DNA from: Entonaema liquescens
Taxonomy: Eukaryota > Ascomycota > Sordariomycetes > Xylariales > Xylariaceae
Direction of reading: 5' to 3'
Assembly: GCA_902805475.1 (NCBI GenBank)
Contig: CADCSX010000023.1
Location: forward strand, 1,798,001-1,862,000
Length of the DNA: 64,000 nt
The notes under the pieces are model-generated. The model saw only the letters and a program-made list of their open reading frames with translations, was not told the origin of the DNA and ran no database searches. The translations under genes were made by a program, and so were the position numbers. This document shows positions 11,232-21,999 of this stretch, in pieces (within the stretch, counting starts at the first letter, position 1; the number at the start of each line of letters is the position of its first letter).

Positions 11232-13797
11232 ATGGCCGACAATAAGGCCGCAATCGCGTCTGGCGCTGATCCCGCCGGCGATGCCGCTCGCCGACGTAAC
11301 GTACCCGGGGCCACTACCCCTGGAGCTCTAGCGCAGCCGGAGCTCGACGAGAAGAAGATACATGGAAAGAAGGTATATAGACATTATAGAAGCGGCAAGT
11401 CTTTGTTAGACTATTGGCTTATTCGGATGTGTTTAGCAAAATTCATTCCTCGATATACTCGACCAGTGGGAGTTCATTATTGCCCCTCTGATCTTCACAG
11501 CTTTGGCTGCTTTCACACGTCTATGGAAGATTGGCCTAAGCCCAATTGTTACTTGGGATGTAAGTTTAATAGCTATTAGGTAGTTCTGAAATATCTGCTA
11601 ACAACCTCAAAGGAAGCTCAGTTCGTTAAGCCCTCCATTCGTTCTTTCACCGTAACGCTAACTTGTGGCCCCCTTTTATAGCTTCGGCAAATTCGGATCC
11701 CACTATATTAAGCGTGAACTGTTCTTCGATGTGTTAGTACGACCCGAACACTCTGTTAGGATATTGTTTTTAATACATGGAATAGGCATCCTCCTCTTGG
11801 TAAAATTCTTGTTGGTCTCTCCGGCGTTCTAGCAGGTTACAATGGATCATTCGAGTTCAAATCTGGCGAGACGTACCCCGAGGAGCTCAACTATACCTTC
11901 ATGCGAGCCTTCAATGCCTTCTGGGGAATATTATGTGTGCCATTGGCCTACTACACTGCCAGAGAACTGCAGTTGAGACGACCTGCTGTCTGGCTAGTTA
12001 CGCTGATGGTTCTTTGTGAAAACTCGTACACTACGATCAGCCGATTTATCCTGCTCGACTCTATGCTCCTCTTCGGTACTGTTTCTACTGTCTTCTGCTG
12101 GTCCAAATTCCATCGCCAGCAAAAGTACAGCTTCGAACCCGAATGGTTCTTCTGGCTATTCATGACAGGTTTGAGCTTGGGATTCGTTTGCAGTATCAAG
12201 CTTGTTGGGCTCTTCGTCACGGCTCTCGTCGGCATTTACACGATCGAGGACCTGTGGAACAAGTTCGGTAACACTAAGATGCCAGTCGCAGTACTCGCTG
12301 GCCATCTTAGCGCTCGAGTTGTCGGTCTAATTGTCATCCCGTTGCTTGTCTACCTATTCTCCTTCGCGCTTCACTTTGCCATCTTGACCAAGAGTGGCCC
12401 GGGAGATGCACAAATGAGCTCTCTCTTCCAAGCCAACTTAGAAGGCAGTGAAATTGGACGTAACTCTCCCCTAGAGGTTGCCCTTGGCTCTAAAGTAACA
12501 CTGAAGAATATGGGATATGGAGGTGGTCTCCTCCACAGCCACGTTCAGAGTGAGTATTCGGTTCCTTCATTACGTCGCACAGATTTATACTAACCTTTTA
12601 TAAGCGTATCCCGAGGGATCGACTCAGCAGCAAGTTACCTGCTATCACCATAAAGATGCCAACAACGAATGGTGGTTCTACCCTAACCGCCACGACGCCG
12701 ACTATAACCCAGAGGAAGAGCCTCGGTTCGTTGGAAACGGTGATACCATCCGTTTGATTCACGCTCAGACTGGACGAAACCTTCACACTCATGATATTGC
12801 TGCCCCTGTTACTAAGAGCCAAAAGGAGGTGTCCTGCTACGGTAATCTTACTATTGGTGATGATAAGGATCATTGGCAAGTCGAAATCGTCAAGGACGTG
12901 TCTTCCCGCGACAAGAGTCGTGTGCGAACTTTGACTTCCGCTTTCAGGCTTCGAAATCCGGTTATGGGATGTTATCTCCGAGCCGCCAACGTCAATCTTC
13001 CTCAATGGGGTTTCAAGCAGATTGAAGTTACCTGTGACAAGAGCAACAACCCCCGAGACACTTTTACACACTGGAACGTCGAGGCTCACACTAACGACAA
13101 GCGTAAGTTCTATCGTATACATGTTTGGATATCCAATTATTAACAAACTACAGTTCCTCCGGGAGACCCTGGCAAGTATAAGTCGCCGTTCATCCACGAC
13201 TTCATCCACCTTAACGTTGCCATGATGACATCTAACAACGCTTTGGTGCCTGACCCGGATAAGCAAGACGACTTGGCTTCTCAGTGGTGGCAATGGCCTA
13301 TTCTGAACGTCGGCTTACGCATGTGCGGATGGGACGATAAGATTGTCAAGTACTTCCTCCTAGGTAACCCCTTTGTCTACTGGGCTTCAACGGCTTCCCT
13401 CGGTGCCGTCGGCCTGGTCGCTGTTTGGTACATTCTCCGATGGCGACGAGGTTTCACCGATCTCACACAAGATGATATTGACCACATTCACTATGCTGGT
13501 CTTTACCCTATCCTGGGATGGTTCCTTCACTACCTCCCTTTCGTCATCATGGCCCGAGTTACATATGTTCACCATTATTACCCAGCGCTGTACTTTGCAA
13601 TCCTAAGTTTAGGTTTCCTGGTTGACTGGCTTTTGAGGAACCAGAAGAAGGTGGTCCAGTACACCATCTACTCGATTCTATATGCCACCATTATCGGCCT
13701 CTACATCTTCTTCATCCCCATCTGCTGGGGCATGACAGGAAGCAACCAGCAGTACAAGTACATGAAGTGGTTCGACTCTTGGCGTATCTCCGATTAA
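11232..13797 (+). CDS. PMT2: Dolichyl-phosphate-mannose protein mannosyltransferase, PMT2 type
   Basis: This ER membrane enzyme moves mannose from dolichyl-phosphate mannose to Ser/Thr of secretory proteins and normally pairs with a PMT1-type partner. Exons: 11232-11372, 11437-11559, 11613-11620, 11682-11732, 11786-12549, 12605-13102, 13154-13797; total 742 residues, in frame. The first luminal loop carries the acidic WDEAHFGKFGSHY motif (D88, E89) needed for catalysis. FFDVHPPLGKILVGLSG and ENSYTTISRFILLDSM follow. The central luminal region holds MIR-type segments (LLHSHVQTYPEGSTQQQVTCY, GRNLHTHDIAAP, MGCYLRA). The C-terminal membrane domain includes DPDKQDDLASQWWQWP and RVTYVHHYYPALYF. Agreement with yeast Pmt2 is closer than with Pmt1 or Pmt4 (for example VGIYTIEDLW). 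The third exon is only 8 bases. Start context ACCATGG is good. Confidence 0.95.
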
Positions 13798-14452
13798 GGG
13801 CCGAATCAAATATAGGGGACGAAGGGATGAATTGGGGTTAGGGTAGGCTGTTGAGCCTCAGGTGTTATTCATATAGAACATGGTCATCTGAACCATCTGG
13901 TTATAACGGCCATCGATCAATCTCCATCTCCTCTATTTCCTTGGTTGTTTGATGTAACGATATGAAGGCAAACTTGCATGAAAGGGATTTAGAGAGTGGA
14001 GTTCACGGTGGTAACGTGGATGAGGCATACTGGGAAACAAAAAAGACTACTACTCATCAGCAACATACCGCTTTCTAATACAACACCTATTTTCCTTTTC
14101 TGTCAAGAAAAAGTTTCATCGTTTGCGATTAGTTAATCACTGTCTAAGTATTAAGGATTTGAATCAGCTCTCGTAGCAAGGCGGTGCCTTATCGTAGTTG
14201 ATGCTTCAAAGTAGACATTATTACGTAGGGTATCATCGAATGCGTATGCGATGCCTCCAGCGTGTGTATATGTACAGTACAGTCGTAAACCCAGACCCGG
14301 GATCTTGGACCTTTCCCTGGTCCTTCAAGTCAAACTCGCCTCGGTCTAACATGAGAGCTGCCGATAACACGTAACCCAAGTTGCCAAATCCTTTCCTTGC
14401 TCCATTTCTTTCTTACATTATCCGATCTCAACTTAACCCAACAACCAACCAA
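13798..14452. other. Convergent intergenic region
   Basis: This is the shared 3' flank of PMT2 (plus) and the Rab4-type gene (minus). No coding or RNA feature is visible. Polyadenylation sites for both genes are expected here but cannot be placed. Confidence 0.5.
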
Positions 14453-15311
14453 CTAACAACAGCCGCCCACAGCACCCCTATTCGCGTCGGCGGATAAGCG
14501 AACGTTCTTGGCGCCTCCGGGGCCGGGACCCTTCACGCCGGAGCGGCGATCGTTGAGGTCATACTTGCCGGCGTTGATGTTCTCGAAGATGCGCTCGGCG
14601 ACGCGCATGAAGGCCTCCTCGACGTTCTCGCCGGACTTGGCCGAGGTCTCGACGTACTGGAGGACGCCGTTGCGGCGGGCCCACTCCTCGGCTTCCTCGG
14701 TGGTGACCTCGCGCTTGTTGGGGACGGACTCGTCGATGTTGTCGGAGGGTTGTGCTTGGTCGAGCTTGTTGCCGACGAGGATCACGACGATGTCTGGGTC
14801 GGCGATCGCGCGCAGGTCGTTCAGCCAGTCGGTGACGTGCGCGAATGTGGACTTGCGGGTTATGTCGAAGACGAGGAGGGCGCCGGATGCGCCGCGGAAG
14901 TAGGAGCGGGTTACGGATTTATACTAGATGGGAATGGGTTAGTTAGTTGGTCTGATCGTCTGGATGTTTGTTTGCGCTGGGTATAAGGGACGGAGTGAGG
15001 ATGGATCGCGTAGTACATACCGTTTCTTGTCCGGCCGTATCCCAGAGAGATAGTTTCATGTGCTTCTGCGGTGTGGTGGATGCGCGCGGGGGTTCGGGAA
15101 GGCCCCCGTCGGCCGCGGAGGATGAAGAAGACTTTTTGGAGTGCGGCGGACCGACGGGTACGATTCTGGAACCGAATTCGACGCCAATGGTAACGTCGTG
15201 CTGGGGGCTGAAGCGCCCTTCGCAGAGCCGGATCGTGAGCGACGACTTACCGCATCCCGAATCCCCGATGCAGACGAGCTTAGCGATGTAGTCCCAAGGC
15301 GGGGAAGACAT
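14453..15311 (-). CDS. Rab4/Ypt4-type small GTPase with an internal insertion
   Basis: This Rab GTPase is of the Rab4 class, which controls endosomal recycling on membranes. Exons: 15311-15021 and 14923-14453; 253 residues. The start is MSSPPWDYIAKL, preferred over an ATG seven codons upstream because family members begin here. Visible motifs are the P-loop GDSGCGKSS (16-24), switch I TIGVEFGS (41-48), WDTAGQE (90-96), GNKLD (148-152), ETSAK and the C-terminal prenylation motif GGCC. The protein is longer than a standard Rab (about 210) because two loops are extended. One is a Ser/Pro-rich stretch of roughly 33 residues (52-84) between switch I and DTAGQ. The other is an acidic stretch after NKLD (about 153-167). 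The intron (15020-14924) has donor GTATGT. The coding sequence is GC-rich compared with neighbours. Confidence 0.93.
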
Positions 15312-16317
15312 TACAACAACGACAAAGGTCACAAATCGGAAAGGATAGAAAATGAATATTCGCCGTTGTGCTCACAAGACCCGGGGACAACGTGCGGCGT
15401 AAACGGAAGTGGGAAGAGAAGGCTTCGCTGTAAGTTGTGTATGTGTGCGTGCTTCGTTCGCTCCAGGAAAAAAGGAAAGACTTCAGAAGCTCACTAACTA
15501 ACTATCAAGAATTAGTTTTAACGTTTTTGGTTAAGGGTAACCAAAGGCACAAGACTATAATGTTTCAACCACGTGGAAGGGGAAACAGAGACAAGTAGCG
15601 TTAAGAATAAGTTTACCTTAAGGTGTAAGCCTTTTGAGGAACAAAGAAAAGGTGACGGTTATGCAAGTGATGAAGGAATACTAGGATGTAAGTTGTCTAG
15701 TCTAAGGCCATAAATGGTATACCTTTTTCGATGATGTCGCCTAGGATCAGCTTTGAACCCGCCTAAAATGCTCCGCCTGCGCCGCCTGTGGGTCCACCAA
15801 GCTTTCCCCCCCAACCCCAACCTGTCCCCAGCCTATCGATAATGTACGCCGATGGGTGCAATGGATGCTAACTCAGGTACGAAGTACGATATTCTAGGTA
15901 CTTCCAATCCTACAGGGCTCCTAATCGGCAGGGGTTTTACCATCGGTATTTGGAGGTTGGAGCACCTGGGCACCGCCGATAGCGCCTGATTTAGGGTGGA
16001 TGACCTCACCTAGCTAAACACCTGCTATTCTGCGAAAGAGCTCGTGATCGGAACTTGCACCATAGTGTATGTCCGCATCTCATAAGAGGTCATACCAACC
16101 AATGGAAATGTTAATAACTTTTTATCTTTTCTTTTTCCTTAGTGGAATCTTGGCACAAGATCTCGACCACAATAATTATATCTATTATATCTGCTAACAA
16201 AGTGATTCGTCGTGCAATACTTAGGCAACTATGCTAATACGCACCTTGCATGTCTACATGATAAGTACGGTGTCCATCGTAAGTAGAATACCTATCTTAT
16301 CTTCGATAAGCCTCTTT

Positions 16318-16358
16318 AAGTCAAAATAAGTCAAAATAAGTCAAAATAAGTCAAAATA
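16318..16358. repeat. 10-bp tandem repeat, about 4 copies
   Basis: The unit AAGTCAAAAT repeats with exact period 10. It is intergenic with no recognised function. Confidence 0.9.
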
Positions 16359-16413
16359 TAAGTGGTTGGACTCTGCAGGGTCCCTTTAGCAAGAGACGTT
16401 AGTGGGACTTCGT

Positions 16414-16436
16414 TACGCAGCTACGCAGCTACGCAG
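16414..16436. repeat. 8-bp tandem repeat, about 3 copies
   Basis: The unit TACGCAGC repeats almost perfectly three times, in the same spacer as the 10-base repeat. Confidence 0.8.
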
Positions 16437-16974
16437 GCAACTGTTGCCCACTATTCCACTTTGACCGCTTCCGTAATGGATCTCCAGCGGTCCTAAGTCC
16501 GGATAAGCAAGCACTTGTACTGTACAATGCCTAGCAACAATGCCTATGCCTACAATCGCACCTACCTAACGTACCTCAAGTACTACATGTAAATAAGGAC
16601 TAAATAAGGTGCTATGAGCATTGGACATCTGCATGTGAGCAATCCGGGAGTCATCCATCAATCCCTCCATCTACATCATTTCTCACCACGCTGCCGTAGT
16701 CAAACCCAACAGCTCCCCCCGTCCTACCAATTTTTAATTTTTACCGTATACTTCTTCAAACCCATCTTTCCCACTGTCCAATATTGAAATTCCGTGTTTT
16801 AGTACCTTAAGTTTTTTCCCTTTATTGGCAGGTTTCAAATCATCCCGGTTTCTTAGTTTACCATAAGCATCCAAAAAAAAAGAGTCGTATTGTTTGCATC
16901 ACCGTGCTATCGTCACCGCTGATTAATTTGCTTTTTCTCCTCAAATCCCGCCTAACTTTACCCGACTTCCCCAT

Positions 16975-16998
16975 CCTCATCCTCATCCTCATCCTCAT
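16975..16998 (+). repeat. Hexanucleotide microsatellite (CCTCAT)4
   Basis: Four copies of CCTCAT end 41 bases before the ATG of the choline-transporter-like gene, so they probably lie in its 5' leader. Length variation here could affect expression, but that is only an inference. Confidence 0.85.
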
Positions 16999-17039
16999 CG
17001 TAATCTGCGGAGTCTACCCCTTCTGCGCTTTGATCGAAC

Positions 17040-19384
17040 ATGTTTTCGGAATGTAAGTTGTGCTTCTGCCTTTGCCTTTGCCTTTTGCCTTTTAAGCTGA
17101 GTCTCACGCCTTGTTTAAAGATGCGTCTAGGTTCCTAGCCCAGTCACAATCCCGGTTATCCAACTTTGGCCAACCGGACAACAATGAACCCTCGAACAGA
17201 CAGTCCCAAGCGACAGCAGGCCGATTCTCTAGACATCCCGCACGGTCGTCGTACCAAACCCGGCTAGGGAATCCTTATCAACCCTCGAATTCGCGGTTTG
17301 GAGGATTCTCTAGGTACAATACTACCTCGGATGCCCCGCTCTTTCACAGTGCCTTAAACGAGTATCGAGAAGACGAGGATGAGGATGATGCGAGAGAAGC
17401 TGCAGACCTTCGGGCCTTGCAGCGATCGCGTCGGGTTTTTGTCTCGAGCCGGTTAGAGGAGAGCTCGGCTTCGGAGAACGACGACCTTCGCGCCTCGTCC
17501 GAGCACAATGAGAGCGACTCGTACGGGAACCTTTATTCGAGCGCCCGTCCCGCGGGTGGCATCAAGAGCAGCTGGAACGGGGAATCGAGTTTCAAGGACA
17601 GGCATTCAAAGCGCGATGCGGTCAAAGATCCAGATGGGTTGGGCAGCTCCCAGAATAAACGGCAAAGCTCCGATACGGATGAGAGTGGAAAGATGGTCGA
17701 TATCGGTTTAGAGTCGACGGTGTTGGATAATGAGGTACCCGATGATCTCTTACAAGAGACACCCACAGACTCGGCACCTCCCGCATTCCAGCAGTTCAAA
17801 TCTGGGTCGGGTGGTCCGAAGGGGGTGGCCGGACGGAGAGGCTCAAATCTAGAGCACGATCAGCGTCTCATGCGACAGGCTATAGCAGAAGAGGACGAGA
17901 CGGAAGAAGAAGAGCGGAACGAGATACCTGCACCCGCGCCTACGCGATTGTATGGCGAGATCTTTGTGCATGACCAGTTTTTCGCATGGATCTATCTGAT
18001 AGCCGTCGCCTCCCTTTTCGCGACCTTTGTATTGGTCTGGTTGCACACATCTGTACCAGGCAGAAAGATTGGTGACACTATCTACACGACACTCCATTCG
18101 TCTTTTTACCTCCTAGCCGTAGATACGTTAGTCTCAATCATCGTCGCCCTAGTTTGGATGGCGGCGCTGAGGTCTTTTGTACAGCCCTTAGCTCTGCTTA
18201 TCCTGCTAGGCGTCCCGATCGTCCTCCTCTCATTTTCGTTGTATCCAATGATTTCCAGTTTCCAAGGACCAGACCACGGATCGCGGGTACAGGACGTGGT
18301 AATGAGGTATGCTTCCATCATTCCGGGGGCATGCGCAATAGTTTGGGTGTGGTTACTATATAAGGGACGTCACGAAATACAAAGGGCCGTGGATATACTA
18401 GACTTCTCTAGTCGCATCCTTGCGGCCAACCCGGCGCTGGTGCTTCTCGGACTCGGTTCGCTAGGCTTCGTTGTTGGGTGGACATGGATATGGTTATGGA
18501 TGTTTACGAGAATCTTCCTTGGGGGCTACTTTTCTAAGTCGCTTTCGGCCTTCGTCATCGGTACTGCGACGTGGTGGTTGGCAGTCTTTTTCTTCCTCAT
18601 GTACGTCTGGACTCTTTCCGTAATGAGCGGTGTAGTCCGCGCTACTACTGGGGGCACCGTTTCGAACTGGTATTTCTTCCGCAATAACCAGTCGCCCGCT
18701 TCGTCAAATGCTATTGTCAAGGGCGCTCTGGGACATTCTACAACTACGGTGTTTGGCACTATTTGCGCCTCGACTCTACTATCCTTAGCGGTTCGGATTC
18801 CCATCCTGATCCTACCACGTCGGATCTCGGGCATCTTTGAGTTCATAGGATGGCGACTGGCTCCGCGCCCAGTGTCAGTGCTGACAAACCCTCTGGCACT
18901 AACATATGCGTCGATTCATTCTTTACCCCTAATGGAATCGGCGTCACAACTAAGTAGGATACAGTTCCTTGCTACGGGACCCACTACGACACTTACACCG
19001 AGCGCTTTCTCCCGACGCGGGCAGTCATCAGAATCGTTAATGCCTTACAGAATGGCGAAAATGCTTCTCCATGCAGCACGGTTCGTCATGTCAACAGCTT
19101 TAGGTTTTGCAGCTTGGGTAATGACCGCACGTCAGTTGCAGGTTCAGATCCCGGATGGTCCTGGTATCAGAGGGAGCGCCTATGCGTATGTGGTTGGTCT
19201 GGTGGCTAGTATGATCGGTTGGGGCGTGTTGGGAGCAATGGAAGGTATTCTCTCGGGTATTCTCGACGGTGTGCTCATATGCTACGCTAGCGAGAGGCGA
19301 CTAGGCAGTGAACGTGCGACATACTGCATTGAGGCGGCACGGCTGTTTGAGGAGATGAGATATGATGAAAGGGATATGGTTTAA
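17040..19384 (+). CDS. Choline-transporter-like (CTL/Pns1-type) membrane protein
   Basis: This is a multi-pass membrane protein of the choline-transporter-like family (fungal Pns1-related). The substrate in fungi is not settled. Exon 1 is only 13 bases (17040-17052, ATG plus three codons and one base). A GTAAGT intron follows and exon 2 runs 17121-19384; 758 residues. The spliced start reads MFSEYASRFLAQSQSRLS, a typical N-terminus of this fungal group. Residues 20-280 are polar, S/D/E-rich and probably cytosolic. From about residue 290 there are ten or more hydrophobic segments. Conserved family features include NWYFFRN, SSNAIVKGALGHSTTTVFGT and GILDGVLICYASER near the C-terminus. Without the small first exon there would be no ATG near this conserved start. 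Confidence is high for the family and low for the transported compound. Confidence 0.88.
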
Positions 19385-19842
19385 TGGTATTTTGTTTCGA
19401 CTACACATTGCACTTTTAGCTTCGGCGTTAGCGATAGGCCGCCAACGACGGCGGATAGGAGTCTCGAGATTGGACATGCTAGAATTAAAGACTGCTAAGA
19501 GTTTTACGCTACATAGCTATTACATGGGCGACGCAAGGCACGTGGCTGTTTGTGGCATCGTTGGGTCTGTTCTTCGAGCAACGGTGGGTTTTACGTTCGG
19601 CTTGACTAGTCGTATTTGGTTCATATAAAGAGCCAGAGCGTCTGGGGAATCGTCGGACGGCGAATTATTATAAATAGTAGAACCGAGCCTTGTCTCTTAA
19701 AACTGTCGTTGTCAGGTCGTAGAAAGTGTGAGCACTGCTTCCCACACTGCTTTCCAGTTTACCTATTCACTCCTCTTTGTTCCGAAACCACAACTCCAGA
19801 TAACACGTATAACTTTCATACTTGCCTGCTAAGGTTGACGAT
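19385..19842. other. Short intergenic region
   Basis: This is the 3' flank of the choline-transporter-like gene and the upstream region of the unrecognised gene. An in-frame stop just upstream of 19843 prevents extension of the next gene. Nothing else is seen. Confidence 0.5.
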
Positions 19843-20795
19843 ATGAAAGGAATCGTAGGAATCACGAGCCAGCAATCTCGCAAAAAGTCCGGCAAGCAGC
19901 CCACCAGGCGCCCTACCAAGGTGGTTTGCATGAAGAGCCAATCCGAGTTTCGTAAATGGGACAATATGATGACCAAAACAAGTGAGTATGCGTTCGTTGG
20001 TATATCAGTTTCTACGTCCCATTCGCTGCCTCAAGAGCTAACCGATAGAAAGATGCTACCCCTGAGGTCGAGGTACCTAAGGTCGAAGTACAACATAAGA
20101 CCGATGGCGAGGAGGACGAGGAGGACGAAGATTCCGATTGGGCAGACATCTCTAGGCGTGAAGTAGTTGACTGTAAGAATATCAAATCCTTATCTCACAT
20201 TACCTTCCCCTACTGCTCTTATAATTACTATATGGATTCATCCCTTCCACAAAGATCAACCTTTCGATTCCAGCTATTCATAATCTAACCATTTAATCAT
20301 TTAGGCTCATCCGAGTACTATGGCAACTACGTAAAGGAACGACCCGTCGAACATGGCGAATGGCTCGCTGTGAGCAAAATTCGCAGCACGCTCCCCAAGA
20401 ACGAGCGGGTTCAAGTGCCTTATAAGAAGAGCAAGAGTGCTATTAGTGTTGCCAGCTGCGGCAACAAAATCAAGGGCTTAATGACCAACGTGCAAAAGCA
20501 GCTACTACCCAAGAAGACCGCCGCGCCATCTGCCTTGCACGAGGATTACCTCATTATCTCTTCGAGCAGCGAGTCCAGCTATGATAGTAAGTCCGACAAT
20601 GATAGTGCTGTGCCGCCGCCGCCACCTCCGAGACTGACCACCTCAAAGGAGGCTACTCAGAAAACCGCATATGAGCCCCATAACGACCGCAAGCCTAATA
20701 CCCCGGCCGCAAAGCATAAGCAGTTGGAGGACTTGCTGGAATCGTGGTGCTCTATTCTTGAGGCACAGATTTTAAAGAAGGCTAAGCCCATATAG
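19843..20795 (+). CDS. Unrecognised 249-residue protein, acidic and basic blocks
   Basis: I do not recognise this protein. A three-exon model (19843-19981, 20053-20172, 20305-20795) closes in frame with good GT-AG introns (GTGAGT, GTAAGA donors). The reading phase is kept across both introns, which argues for a real gene. Residues 1-45 are strongly basic. Residues about 55-80 form an acidic patch ending DSDWADISRREVVD. A moderately conserved-looking segment SSEYYGNYVKERPVEHGEWLA follows, then Ser-rich and polyproline (PPPPPP) stretches. The end is helical-looking (KHKQLEDLLESWCSILEAQ). No signal peptide or membrane segment is present. The basic/acidic layout would suit a nuclear protein, but that is inference. 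It could be a lineage-specific or orphan gene. Confidence 0.6.
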
Positions 20796-21999
20796 ACCAC
20801 GTCTCGCTGGTCTATCTAGGAATGAACAGGGCTAAGTAATGGTTATTTTGTTTCATTTAGTCGGAGCTAATAGACTCCTTTTAAGATACCTATGTATTAG
20901 TTATTTTGTTTAGTTAGTCATAGCCCTGGGAATAGCCTCTTAAAGAATATCATGCTCGCTCGGTAACACGTGCGGTAACAAAACTGGCCGAGTTTCATGT
21001 GAGTGTCGAGTGAATCCACTAACGGTCTACTTTACACGAGTTTAAGACAGACAAGCCGCCTCCTGATGTCACGGTGTCTAAGCCAGGTGTCATTGTGTTA
21101 TTACTATTGTGGCTCGGAATGTCGCAATTCGTAAGCTGGCTAGGTTGACTAACAAAACTCAAATACCTTTGCGGAGGTGACTTATATATTGTGTGGTTTA
21201 GCTGGCTTTAAGCAGGGACCCGTGATTTTGTCATTGCTATTATTTGTGTCGTAAGCTTTGGTTATTTGAGAGATATTATGCTGTAGTAGTCCAAGACAGG
21301 AGAACAACTCAGCCACAATCCACTCACTTGGTGATTGGTTGTAAGTAAGAGAAGGGGTCCAAAGGGGCAAACAAGAAGTCACCATCGGTTACACAATCGA
21401 CCCGAGAGAAGCTAATAGGTACTTGTAAGTACATTGAAACTTAACTATAGACGATTATCGGCTTTAGAGTTGCCGACAATTGCGAAGATGGAGCTAAATT
21501 GGGGGGGGGGCAGTGCTTGGGGTATTGGAATTATAGGTATACAGTGGTAGGTATGTACCGAGATACGTACCTAATCATATACCTGCTCAAGTAGGTACAG
21601 TCGTGTACGTCTTTTATGTAAATCGCCTCGTCGAATCATTCTATTAATTAGTATGTACCAGAATCTAGAATCACCATTTCGAGCACGAAACTTGCAGTAG
21701 CCACCCTGCAAGTTCTTGTTACTATTTATTCTCATTAGCTGACGAAAGTCTCCTGCAGTAACACCCCATCTACATTCTACATTTCACATACTTCTCACGA
21801 AGCAACCCTGAATTAAATATATACATTTCTACGTTACTCCTTCAAACCACCACCAAAACCCCTCCCTTTATCTATCATAAGGGCCAAGACCCCCGCTTCC
21901 TCGTGCAAATCAATCGATCAACCGATCAACCGATCAATCGAACGCTTCATACACCTCCATATTAATATCATAGACATATTAACTTCAACTTCGATACGC
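20796..21999. other. Intergenic region upstream of the WW-domain gene
   Basis: No coding signal is seen. A run of ten G occurs at 21501-21510. The last 200 bases are C/A-rich with repeated ATCAACCGATC words (about 21908-21940) and likely form the promoter and leader of the WW gene. Confidence 0.5.

Larger units (their letters stand above)
15312..17039. other. Divergent intergenic region with short tandem repeats
   Basis: This spacer lies between the Rab4-type and choline-transporter-like genes and contains promoters for both. No coding exon is recognisable. It carries a 10-base tandem repeat (16318-16358), an 8-base tandem repeat (16414-16436) and a 6-base repeat close to the downstream start (16975-16998). 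Confidence 0.55.

Noticed and set aside
10813..11331. 172-codon frame overlapping the PMT2 start
   Set aside because: It is a translation of the pyrimidine-rich PMT2 leader and overlaps the true start in another frame; it has only Ser/Phe/Leu low complexity.
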